A stretch of 64,000 bases of DNA from Strongylocentrotus droebachiensis (lineage: Eukaryota > Echinodermata > Echinoidea > Camarodonta > Strongylocentrotidae), in NCBI GenBank assembly GCA_035222895.1, contig JAVYIG010007937.1, forward strand, positions 31,176 through 95,175, written 5' to 3'. The position numbers were made by a program, and so were the translations under genes. The notes beneath the pieces are model-generated. The model was not told where the DNA came from and made no database searches. It saw nothing but the letters and a program-made list of their open reading frames with translations. Positions 46,401 through 55,585 of the stretch are shown here, in pieces. The first letter of the stretch is position 1; each line of letters opens with the position of its first letter.

Positions 46401-49400
46401 CAGTGAGAGAAAACAGTGGTACGACTGGTCTGCCATAGTTAGGTCAAATTTAAAGTCGATTTTAGTCTTTGAGAGACACTCCCCAGAGCAAACAATTCCA
46501 AATTACTTCACCACTCACCTTCAGGAAACTTATACTCCAGGGTGACGTCGTTCCTGGTATCACTGCCCACGGCTTTGGTGCTGATGCTCCTACCCACGGA
46601 GTTCTGGGAGAGGCTGATGTGTTTGAACTTAGCTGACATGGGGTCATTGGGGTTGTGCCGCCCCTTCCTGACCTCCCACGTGACCCTGTCAGCATTCACC
46701 TCAGCGAATACGAACCTGGAGAATAATTATAGTAATAATAAATCTGGATTTATATAGTCGAGAGAGAGTGAGGGAATAAACGTCTTGATTTAATATCAAA
46801 TTAACTCTGTCATGTCATAAAATATGTTAGCCACTGTCGGATTCGAGTTTTTGACTTTCTTATACTTCACATGGTAGGGACAGGGTTAGTTAGTTTAAAG
46901 GGTTTGGGGTCTAATTGACTCAACGGGACAGTAAAACCAATGAAAAAGAGGTTCATTGGTGTCATACACTGTTGCTCATAACGGTGGAATATTTTTTTTA
47001 TCCCAATTTATGGAATTATTTTAAAAATAATTTAAAAATACTATATCTAGATAATAGTATACAGTCTCAGATTTTATTGAATAATAATTTGCCAATATGT
47101 GTTTTGCGTGACTGCTAAAGCATTTATATTATGCTACTATGTTTATCAACTAGGGGACCTATGCCCTTAAGTCATAAAGGACAGTAATGAGGATTAATGC
47201 CTCACAAAAGGGCTCTGATATAGCACATCGACACGGTGTTGATCCTGGGGCCTCACAGTTACGAGGCCATTGCTTTGTCACTGAACCATGACTGTACGCA
47301 GCGGGGGCTATGGTAGGGGGCAGTTTCCATAAATTTAAAAAAAAACAGAAAATGCAATAAATTGTCAATAATTTATTGCATTCTACCCCGGTCCCCAACA
47401 TAAAAAAATCCTCTGGACGGCCATGCATTATGGCTCAAGGCATGGGCACACAGAAGATTTTTTTATGTTGGGGACCGGGGTAAAATTGTCAATAATTTAT
47501 TGCATTCTACCCCGGTCCCCAACATAAAAAAATCCTCTGGACGGCCATGCATTATGGCTCAAGGCATGGGCACACAGAAGATTTTTTTATGTTGGGGACC
47601 GGGGTAGAATGCAATAAATTATTGAAAATTCATTGCATTTTCTATTTTTTTTTAAATTTATGGAAACTGCCCCCTAATATAGCCCCCGCTGCGTACAGTC
47701 ATGGTTCAGTGACAAAGCAATGGCCTCGTAACTGTGAGGCCCCAGGATCAACACCGTGTCGATGTGCTATATTAGTGCCCTTTTGTGAGGCATTAATCCT
47801 CATTACTGTCATTTATGACTTAAGGGCATAGGTCCCCTAGTTAATAAACATAGTAGCATAATATACATGCTTTAGCAGTCACACAAAACACATATTGGCA
47901 AATTATTATTCAATAAAATCTGAGACTGTATACTATTATCTAGATCTAGTATTTTTAAATTATTTTTAAAATAATTCCATAAATTGGGATAAAAAAAAAT
48001 ATTCCACCGTTATGAGCAACAGTGTAATAAGATCGTAAACTCAACTCCCTACTGAGAAGAAATGATCACATTATTCATACCTGGTGTCGTGTCCTTGGTT
48101 GACCAGCCCTCGTTTGACAGCAATCACAGGGGCAGGACCACACTGGAACTCCCCTAGTCGGGCAAATAAAGATCGATCGATCAGTACATTTATATAGGTT
48201 AAACTGCAAAGCTTTACGATTAGGCCTTAACAAAAAGATGTTATATTGCCCTTTAGGTGCCAAAACATTGGTAGGTCGGTCGGTAGGAAATCTTCTTTTT
48301 GTTTATACTTTTATTTTTCTCGTTCTTTGGGTTGATATTTCTAAGTTTTGAATGCTTTAATATTTGTTTCTCTCTAAAAATGGTTTTTAAAAAAAGCCGA
48401 CGGTACATTTCAAGATTTTGGGGTCGGTCGCAAAAGGCAATACAACATATTTTTGTTTCGGCCTTAGCCCCCCTCCCCCTAGGTAATCATTAATCTAGCT
48501 CCTATCCGACTGATTCCAACAGTTATCCTTGTGCTGGTAGATATGGACATAATTGTGGTAGCTATAGACCAATGTGATGTAAAACCAATGCGACTTAGCA
48601 TTTTAACTTCAACTCGAAAGAGGATAATATGAATACTAAGCATGGGTCTTATCAGGCCAGGGTAGCCATATCAGTGTTCACATACCTACTGCTCTTTCTT
48701 CCTGTAATTATAATTACTCGAGCATTACCAGGAATTCATTAATACACTTTGGTAGAGACTGAGGGACAAAACATCTTGTCTATTTAGGATATAAGCACTG
48801 AACGATGATCAAACCCTGGAGCTTTCGCATATGAGAGTCACATCAAGACCCTTCACCAATATGGCAGTTCTTCTACGCAAATTGCCAAACAATCATGAAA
48901 TATTATATATATGTCTCTTGAGTTGAACAAGAAAACAAAAGAAATAGTGTTAACTGTCAGTACAGTCGAACCTGTTTTAGTGACCACCTGTCTGCAAAGA
49001 CTTAATTGTGTTTTTTCCCTTGAACTTTTTTTTCTCATTAAAAAAAAAATAAACGAACCTGTCTACAAAGACCACCTGTAATACAAAGACCACTTTTTGT
49101 GTTCCCTTGGGCGGTTGCTATAGACAGGTTTGACTGTATAATTAATGTGAAAGTAAAGTGCCTACCGTCACTTGTTTCTTGTGGTGTAGAGTCCACAGCC
49201 TGCCATCCGCCTAGTCCAGGATCCAGGTCAGGTCTAGTCATCCAGGCCTCGTTCCAGACGTGGAAGTTCCAGACCGAATCGTGACCTTTCTTGAGGTCAT
49301 TCCCCCAGAGGTCAACGTACTTATCGATGGTCATGTTGTCGTCGGTGTCGTGAGCTGAAGCGAAGTTGGTGACGCTCCGTGCAGGGATACCAAGGCAACG

Positions 49401-52400
49401 GAGAATGGTGGTGAAGACTCCGGAGAACACCCAACATTGACCATACCTGCATGAGGGCGCACACATTTTTTTCCCGCAAGAAAAATGTTATTCAGTCATT
49501 CTTGAGCAAGAACAAAACAATATATTTGAACAAAGTACATGTTGTGACATATCGGTAAAACAAACATTGTTGCATCAGTTGCACATGTCTCCATTTATCA
49601 AGTAATATAACGCAATTATTAAGTTTGATAGAAAGAACCCGCTCAACTTCGTAACAAAGTTTAAGCATCTTCTTAAAACAATTCAAAGATAGCCGTTCCC
49701 TTTTGTTCCCTTTTGTATGAGGGTGCACACATGACAATATTTCTTTATCCTGACATGACTAGAAGGGGACAGGTTTTCAGTCAAAATGACTGTCAAAACA
49801 TAAACCAACATCAACAACAATACAGGCACACACACTACCCTTTTCTTGTTTTTTTATAATTAAACCGATAAATTGGACCCTGTTTCATGAAACTTGATAT
49901 CAATAACAAGTTACAAGCTACTGCTATAAGCAACTGAAAACATGGCATCTGATTGTCTGAGAGCAAATTAGTTGTCATAGAAATCTAGCATTTATTATGG
50001 ATAACAAGTTTTATGAAACAGGTCCCAGATTGGACTGGCCGTCAGACTTCCAGATCTGAATCATTGGAGACTGTATGGCTTCGCGGGCAGAATTATCATT
50101 TTTAAAGTGAGCTCGGTTGATGATGGCTCGAGGACTTTTTTTTCTTGAGGCAACGATAAAATACACTAAAACTGACAGTATACAAATAATACACAGCAGT
50201 GAGTGTATAAGTAAGAATTACCCACACAAGGTACCTTTGGAACAGTCTAACACGCCCGAGGCGATAGCAAAGGGTGTTTGGACTGTTTTGAATGTACCGA
50301 GTTTGGGTGATTTTACTATTGCCCGAACAAAATGATAAGTTTTATTTGTTTTTTTAAACGATGTTTTATAATATGATTTTTACTAATGACCGGTCATTAG
50401 TATTTAATAATGACCGGTCGTTATCAAAATGACGTGTTAGGCAAAATAAATGCCTGGTCACGTGTTCGCTCTCAACCAACCATTTTGATTAGGATCCACA
50501 TCATCATCTATAACACTACATAATTTGGGCATGCTCTCTACTTACATGACAGGCATTCCTGTTGATTTGTACTCCTCCAAGATGGCGACGCTACCGTTCC
50601 ATTTGGTAGGACTGATACCATCATCATAATACCCGCTCCAGTTACCCACCAGCACGCCTGCAAGTCCCCTACCAGACTCGTTGATGATGGAAGACATCAC
50701 TCGAGACACCTATGAATGCAAAGACAATGTAAAAATGACGCCTGGCTGGAATGCTCCCCAGGGAGTGGAGAATGTGCATACATTGTGTGCGGGTAAGCCT
50801 GAATCCGATGACCGGGGTAATAATATATATATCTGTAAAGCGCTTTGAGAGGGCCTTCGGTCCTGAAAAGCGCTATATAAGAACTAGCTATTATTATTAT
50901 TATTAATCTCATATCGTATATAGAACTAATTTACATAGTCTTACAAGTAATATACACACATTTGGCCGACTTTCCAATTCATGTGTTTGATATTTAAAAA
51001 AAACACCACTTCTGGATTGTACCAGGTCGAATGTCCACGAGATTTCATGTAAAAAGAGCGCTAGGAGACAAAGTTTTCAGTGACACGCACGTTCTACCAA
51101 TCAACCATAACCTACATAAGATTTCACGAGACCAGGGGGTCAATTCACCAAAACTTCTGTCTTAATTCATTTGACCGACTAAACTGCCGCTATACATGCT
51201 TGGTATTATTTTGTCTTAAAATGCAATTTTCCCCTTTATATTGTGGATCAATATCAGCTTCTTTTTGCCTATCAATGTCTCTTTTGTATTTTCGTCTCAG
51301 GGCTAATTTATTCTCGTTTACGTCAGCCGCTGTCATCCTTTGGTCTCATTCAATTAACGGATATATTACACATTCAACAAAAATCGATGACCTAGACCAT
51401 TCTGTATCAGGAAAACAGACCAAATATCTTACTATGGACCTGTAAGAGTCGCTGCTGTGATTATGCAAGATTGCGCAAGTGATCGCATCTATGCAGCTGT
51501 CAGATTGTGGTGGGACCACACGCTGTATTTTTGCATCGGCGCGAAGTTTAAACCAGGCGGCGGAACTCGTTGGATCAAAGAAACTGCTTCGTCGAATTGG
51601 GAGTAGGTCCATGGTCGTACTACTTACCTTGATCGGGTTCCAACTGTCCTCTGCTTTGATGTGTTCCTGGAGAAGCTGAAAGACTACTTCTCTCACATCC
51701 AGGTCAAACTGTCCATAGTTCCATTTCTTGGCGTGAAAGTTCTTGTAGGACCCACGCCAGATCAGGCCGACATCCTCCATCACATATTCCTTTCGCTCGT
51801 CTTCGCTCCCGAGGAAGACGGAGTCCTTGTCACACCAAGGGTTGAACAGCATGGTGATGACCTTCTTCTTCTGCGCGAACTCACGTCGGACACCAGACTT
51901 GAGGCCCTTCACAAGGACAGTCAGAGTGTAGCAGCCTACGAGGGCGGTGGGGGCGCTCTTCACTGATAACTGCGGAGGCAACCATAAACAAATACAGTGA
52001 AACCTGTCTATAAAGACCACCCAATGGAGACATGAAAAGTTGTCTTTATAGACAGGTGGTCTTTATGTACCGTTTCCTGTAGTACATGTTTCAATAAGAA
52101 ACCACTTTCAAGGGAAACAAAACATGTGGTCTCTGTAGACAGGTGGTCTTTCTATACAGGTGGTCATTAAAGCAGGTTGGCCTGTACAGTTTTCACATTG
52201 TAGACTTATGTAAAGCAACATTAACAGAGGACAAACAAATACGATGCTTCAAATGAAATATATTTCCAGTCCCTCTTTGCAAACTTGATGTTTTATATGC
52301 ACTATGTACAATATTGGAATGTAAGGACCTTACTTTTATTCTGAGTAGGTAGAGACTTAGAGGGAGGATATATAAGGAGAAGAGAGAGATATATATAGAG

Positions 52401-53669
52401 GGAGTAAGAGGGAGCGTGAACTGGAGAAAAGGAAAGAGCGGCGGAGACAGAGAGAGAGAGAGAGGGAGAGAGAGAAAGAGAGAGGACAAAAATGGGGGAG
52501 GGCTGAGGAATAAAACAAGCTTATCAGGAAGAAAACCATACGGAAAATTAATGTTCATACCTTGACTGATTTTTCTTCTACTGATTCAACTTTGACACTC
52601 CATTCTCCCTCTTCAAATGTTCCATCTAAAGATAGTGATATCAACGTTCCAGTCGTAGGCCTAGGTATCTTCGCTGTCAGAATGAAATAAAAGTAAAATG
52701 GGTACATGAATAGAGTAATACAAAATAGTGTTCAAAGGCCCACTGTACTATTTGTAGCTACTTGCTCCCTCTATATAGAAAACAATGCCTAATCGGTGAC
52801 CATTAGTCCCCCATGATTCTCTTTTTCTTATGTCAATTGAGAGCTGTCAGTGACCTTCCTGGGTGGTCTAATCCCTCCTAGCCAAACTAGTACAGACAGC
52901 CTTTAACTGTTGTATATATTTTACAAATAGAAATCGAGGACTGCCCTCACTGCACCTGCGAAAATTTCTAGGAAACTTATTCTTCGATTTAAAAAAAAAA
53001 AACTTGTAAAATTGAGTTAAACAGTATCTGACCAAAACCAGATTAATTTTCAGCTGATAATTAAGAACAAGCTTGTTATATTTCCTCAATATAAACCTAA
53101 CCAATCAATGTTTAGATTGTGGGAAAATGAAACCTTATCCAAACAAATTCTATTGATTGCACTACCAGTCCATCTTTACAAAAAATCCTTACTTTTGACT
53201 GCAAATCGTAGAATGATTGTTTCCATTTCTGGGTAGTACTTCCGGTTTAGGTTGACCTCCATGGTGAACTCTTGACCTCTCCTCACGATCAGGTCAAGAT
53301 CCTTGCTCATGTCTTGTTCAAACTCATCGGTATGGTGTGCTTGCGCGTTCTCTAACTCCTGAAACAAATCAGCCAATCAGAAGGACCCTTTTCTTTATTT
53401 TAATGATCAACTTGTATTCACAGCATATATCACACTGGCTGCGAACGTTCAATTTTGCGCCATGACCGCTGCATCATCATCATCATAATCATCATTATCA
53501 TCACCATCCTCATCACAACCATCATCATCATCATTATCATCATTATCATCACAATCATCATCATCATCACCATCATCATTATCATCACAATCACCTTCCT
53601 CATCACAACCATCATCATTATCATCACCATCATCATCATCACCATCATCATCATTATCATTATCATCCC

Positions 53670-53702
<33 letters not shown>

Positions 53703-54627
53703 TATCATTATCATCCCAATCATCATCATCACCATCATCATCATTATCATTATCATCCCAATCATCATCATCATCACCATCACCACTATCATAATCACTA
53801 TGAACACCATCACCAATATCATCATCACTCTCATGATCATTTTCGTCATCATCGTCAAAATCATCAATTAATTATATCATAATTTCGAATATATGTTTTT
53901 AAATCTATGATAACATGATTAACATAACACATTGCGTTTCTTTGATAGAGTGTTTCATCCGATCGTAAAGAACTAACGATGTTGATAATCTTAAATCTTC
54001 CCCACTGGAAATGTAAGGAGGAAGATAGTGTGCCATCGGCATCGTAATCATTCATTAATAAACTTTATTCATGGGTCCGAATTCATCAGTCGTAATCTAA
54101 ATTTTCAGATGATTAGCAATACTTACATAGAGCTTAACACCAGTGACTGAGAGTGATGGAAGATTGGATAGATCAGGGGCGGCCGGATTAGCAGTAGCAG
54201 GAGCAGGAGCAGGAGTTGGAGCAGTATCCACGGCCGCTGGAGCCGAATCTTCAGCCGTTTCTCCCGATGACGGCTGCGCTGGTTCTCCCTCTGGTTGAGC
54301 TGGAAGCGCGTCACCTCCATCTCCTCCAGCTTCACCGGCTCCTGCCTCCGTCACACCCGGATCTGCCGTCGTCGCTGCTCCATCTCCGCCCTCCCCAGCC
54401 GTCAGCGGGCCTGGAGCCTCAGGGGAGGTCTCCGCAGTTGGAGCATCATCACCAACATCCCCGTCTTCGTCAGAATCATCAGCTAGATCCATGGTGCCGA
54501 AGTTTATTTCGAACCACTCCCATCCTGTCTTCATAGGGTTGGGGTTAGAGGAGTTTACACCACCACCTGGTCTGTTGGCACTGTCCGGATCTGGGCGGGA
54601 CCCTGAACGACTAGATCCTGATCCCAT
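40485..54627 (-). CDS. Transglutaminase TG-B, complete 12-exon gene
   Basis: Exons in coding order: 54627-54127, 53358-53193, 52673-52561, 51969-51628, 50709-50546, 49446-49166, 48153-48081, 46715-46519, 43806-43582, 42501-42347, 41369-41176, 40629-40485. All borders are GT/AG and all phases agree, giving 851 codons and stop TAG. The start ATG has A at -3 and G at +4. Residues 1-167 form a Gly/Ala/Pro/Glu-rich extension. AHHTDEF begins the N-terminal beta-sandwich. The core holds GNWSGYY (Trp398), [10 protein letters not shown] (Cys433), WNFHVWNE (His491) and [11 protein letters not shown] (Asp514); the 58 and 23 residue spacings equal those of human TGM2. FVFAEVNAD follows, then two beta-barrels. 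It is a calcium-dependent protein-glutamine gamma-glutamyltransferase that forms isopeptide cross-links. There is no signal peptide. Its 3' exons are duplicated as the relic at 3372-7993. Confidence 0.95.
41451..41646. mobile_element. TTAA MITE family 1 in TG-B intron
   Basis: TTAA-AGCCCCACTGCACTAC to GCAGACAGGCT-TTAA. It is orthologous to 4344-4538 across the duplication and lies in the intron between exons 10 and 11. Confidence 0.75.
42595..42935. mobile_element. G/C-run dispersed element in TG-B intron
   Basis: GGATACAGAATTTTTCC with G-runs at about 42637-42651 and 42767-42780, ending in TGGGGGTCCGCCCCCTGGAT. Similar in style to 8890-9060 and 16675-16910. No coding signal. Confidence 0.5.
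42961..43334. mobile_element. TTAA MITE, family 2, in TG-B intron
   Basis: Nearly identical to 21121-21491 along its whole length, with the same TTAAAGGTAAAGACCAGTAT end. The low divergence suggests recent movement. It lies in the intron between exons 9 and 10. Confidence 0.8.
44030..45970. repeat. 95/105-bp minisatellite in TG-B intron
   Basis: About sixteen units built on GGGACGTTCCAACTGCATTC, GAGCCGCATTCGAGCGGCAA, TCCAAAGATTCCGACGGCAT and GAGGTGCATTCGGGACATTC. Units are 95-96 or 105-106 bp depending on whether an extra GAAGTGCATTC block is present. The GCATTCGAG sub-repeat shows an older short period. Long frames stay open on both strands because unit lengths are near multiples of three and the unit lacks stops. 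It lies between exons 8 and 9 and is interrupted by a SINE. Confidence 0.92.
45613..45815 (+). mobile_element. tRNA-Thr-derived SINE, family B, best-preserved copy
   Basis: The head GGCGCGATAGCTCAGTCGGT has an intact box A (TAGCTCAGTCGGTAGAGC) and box B (GGTTCGAAACC); CTCGTAA gives a CGT (Thr) anticodon loop. The tail AGTGCCCTTTGGTAAGGC, CGGAGAGGACCTAAAGCCGT and GATTGCTTACTTACAAGCAT matches the other family B copies. It sits inside the intronic minisatellite, so it inserted after the array formed. Confidence 0.82.
46205..46484. mobile_element. Inverted-repeat MITE beside TG-B exon 8
   Basis: GGGGAGTGTTTCACAAAGAC at one end and the inverse GTCTTTGAGAGACACTCCCC at the other, with inner AACTATGGCAG...CTGCCATAGTT. 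It is in the same broad family as 13898-14216. Its edge lies 35 bases from the donor of exon 8 (46519). Confidence 0.75.
46967..48024. mobile_element. TA-target fold-back element with duplicated centre
   Basis: Ends CACTGTTGCTCATAACGGTG and CACCGTTATGAGCAACAGTG are perfect inverses between TA (46965-46966) and TA (48025-48026), the Tc1/mariner-style target. Two arms of about 460 bp meet at a centre GGCCATGCATTATGGCTCAA that is present twice (about 47420-47450 and 47543-47575), with an extra inverted ACCCCGGTCCCCAACAT segment between. Each arm holds a tRNA-SINE-like stretch (ATTAGTGCCCTTTTGTGAGG). It lies in the intron between TG-B exons 7 and 8. Confidence 0.85.
48961..49138. mobile_element. 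TACAGT MITE next to TG-B exon 6
   Basis: TACAGTCGAACCTG and CAGGTTTGACTGTA form the ends, with inner repeats of AAAGACCACCTGT. The right end lies 28 bases from the donor of exon 6 (49166). A second copy is at 51993-52186. This end motif is, from memory, common in marine invertebrate genomes. Confidence 0.75.
49875..50026. mobile_element. Hairpin MITE (CCTGTTTCATGAAAC family)
   Basis: GGACCCTGTTTCATGAAACT at the left and TTTTATGAAACAGGTCCC at the right, with CTTGATATCAATAACAAGTT inside. Same family as 39733-39892. It lies in the intron between exons 5 and 6. Confidence 0.75.
50729..50906 (+). mobile_element. SINE family A, 3' fragment
   Basis: GACGCCTGGCTGGAATGCTC, GTGTGCGGGTAAGCCTGAAT and CCGGGGTAATAATA with the tail AAGCGCTATATAAGAAC and ATT triplets. 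The tRNA head is missing. It starts 20 bases upstream of the acceptor of exon 5 (50709). Confidence 0.78.
51993..52186. mobile_element. TACAGT MITE next to TG-B exon 4
   Basis: TACAGTGAAACCTGTCTATA to a diverged AGGTTGGCCTGTA end, with several ACAGGTGGTCTTT repeats. Its edge lies 24 bases upstream of the acceptor of exon 4 (51969). Confidence 0.75.
52370..52490. repeat. (GA)n purine tract in TG-B intron
   Basis: AGAGAGAGA and GGAGA-type sequence between exons 3 and 4. Confidence 0.8.
52731..52906. mobile_element. TTAA MITE family 1 in TG-B intron
   Basis: The left end is mutated (TTCAAAGGCCCACTGTACTA); the right end CAGACAGCCTTTAA is intact. It lies between exons 2 and 3. Confidence 0.7.
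53467..53865. repeat. (ATC)n microsatellite in TG-B intron 1
   Basis: About 400 bases of ATC triplets with ACC, ATT and CCA variants, including a roughly 63-base higher-order unit around ATCATTATCATTATCATCCC. It gives long Ile-rich and Met-rich open frames that are not genes. Confidence 0.95.
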
Positions 54628-55585
54628 CTTCTGATCCTAAATCTTGGGACAACATGAGTAAAATTGATATTGTATTACAAACAAAGAATGATTTCGTAGC
54701 GCTGACAACAAGAAATCTATCATGTAGGCTTATTTGATAATAAGATTAACTAATATTGGGAATTTGTTTATAGGGAACATACACCACGCAAGGTGTTCAA
54801 TGCGCTCCAATATTACCCCCCCCCCCCCCCCCCCTTTCCCGGCCGGCTACCCGCGAGAGGTAACCATCATGCACGTAACCCTATAGATGGGACTGGACTT
54901 CAGCTTACGCGAACGTTTCGCCATTGGTCGTCGATGACATTGCCTTCGTTTTTTAGCCGAGAGAAAAATCGTTATGAATAGAAATTTCGAGGAGAGCTTC
55001 GATATATTTTTATTTATCATTTACGAAAGTATTGGCCTGGCGTCTAGACGGAAAATATGAAAAATAATACAATATTTTCAGCCCCCAAAAAATCAAAAAT
55101 TGCGCTTCGTTTTGCCCAGTTTTTGCATATTAAAACGAGATTTAACTACTTACTGCAATAATAATGAGTTAGAACAACTCTTCTTCTTCAATTTGACATT
55201 TCAATCATTTCATTTGGTGGTTTCTAAAGCGAGATCGTACAGTTTTGCTAAGTCTCTTTAGTAGCGATTTGGAGTTAACAAGTTGTTTACTTTATGCAAA
55301 TTAGGCTTCAAGGACGAAAGCTTTCGCACCGATAATTATACCATGGACCCTGATTATACTCTGGCCCCGTGCCTGCGTTTGTGCGCATCGACACCGAATG
55401 AAACGGGCGACATGTGTGACGTGTACATGTACACGTCACACATATCGTCTCGATAACCCATTATTAGACTCTGTACCTGAACGGCAATACTTCGTTTATA
55501 CCAGCAATATTAGCAGCACTATATCTAGCCGAAGCAAGAATGTATCGGCGTTGATCCTCGAAACGTGCAAGGAAAGGATAAAGAT
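54628..55585. promoter_or_regulatory. Head-to-head intergenic region of TG-B and the Bles03-like gene
   Basis: The two start codons face away from each other across 958 bases. The region holds a poly-C tract of about 20 (54817-54834 area), an AT-rich middle and a strong palindrome at 55412-55443. No clear TATA box was placed. A minus-strand TTTAG just before the TG-B ATG could be an acceptor of a 5' UTR intron. Confidence 0.5.
55412..55443. promoter_or_regulatory. Perfect 32-bp palindrome with paired CRE half-sites
   Basis: ATGTGTGACGTGTACA is followed directly by its exact reverse complement. Each half carries TGACG, a CREB/ATF half-site, as TGACGT...ACGTCA. It lies 143 bases upstream of the ATG at 55586. 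Regulatory function is inferred from symmetry and position only. Confidence 0.5.

Noticed and set aside
47159..47831. Facing 89-94 codon frames with nearly identical products
   Set aside because: They are the two arms of a fold-back element; there is no evidence of a gene, so they are listed only as a low-interest observation.
53430..53871. Long Ile-rich and Met-rich frames
   Set aside because: Produced by the (ATC)n microsatellite inside TG-B intron 1.
54216..54536. 106-codon plus-strand frame
   Set aside because: Antisense of TG-B exon 1, which has a supported frame, a start and a splice donor.
55565..55585. Upstream extension of the Bles03-like frame by seven codons
   Set aside because: It begins at GTG, not ATG; the first ATG at 55586 has a good context and is preferred.
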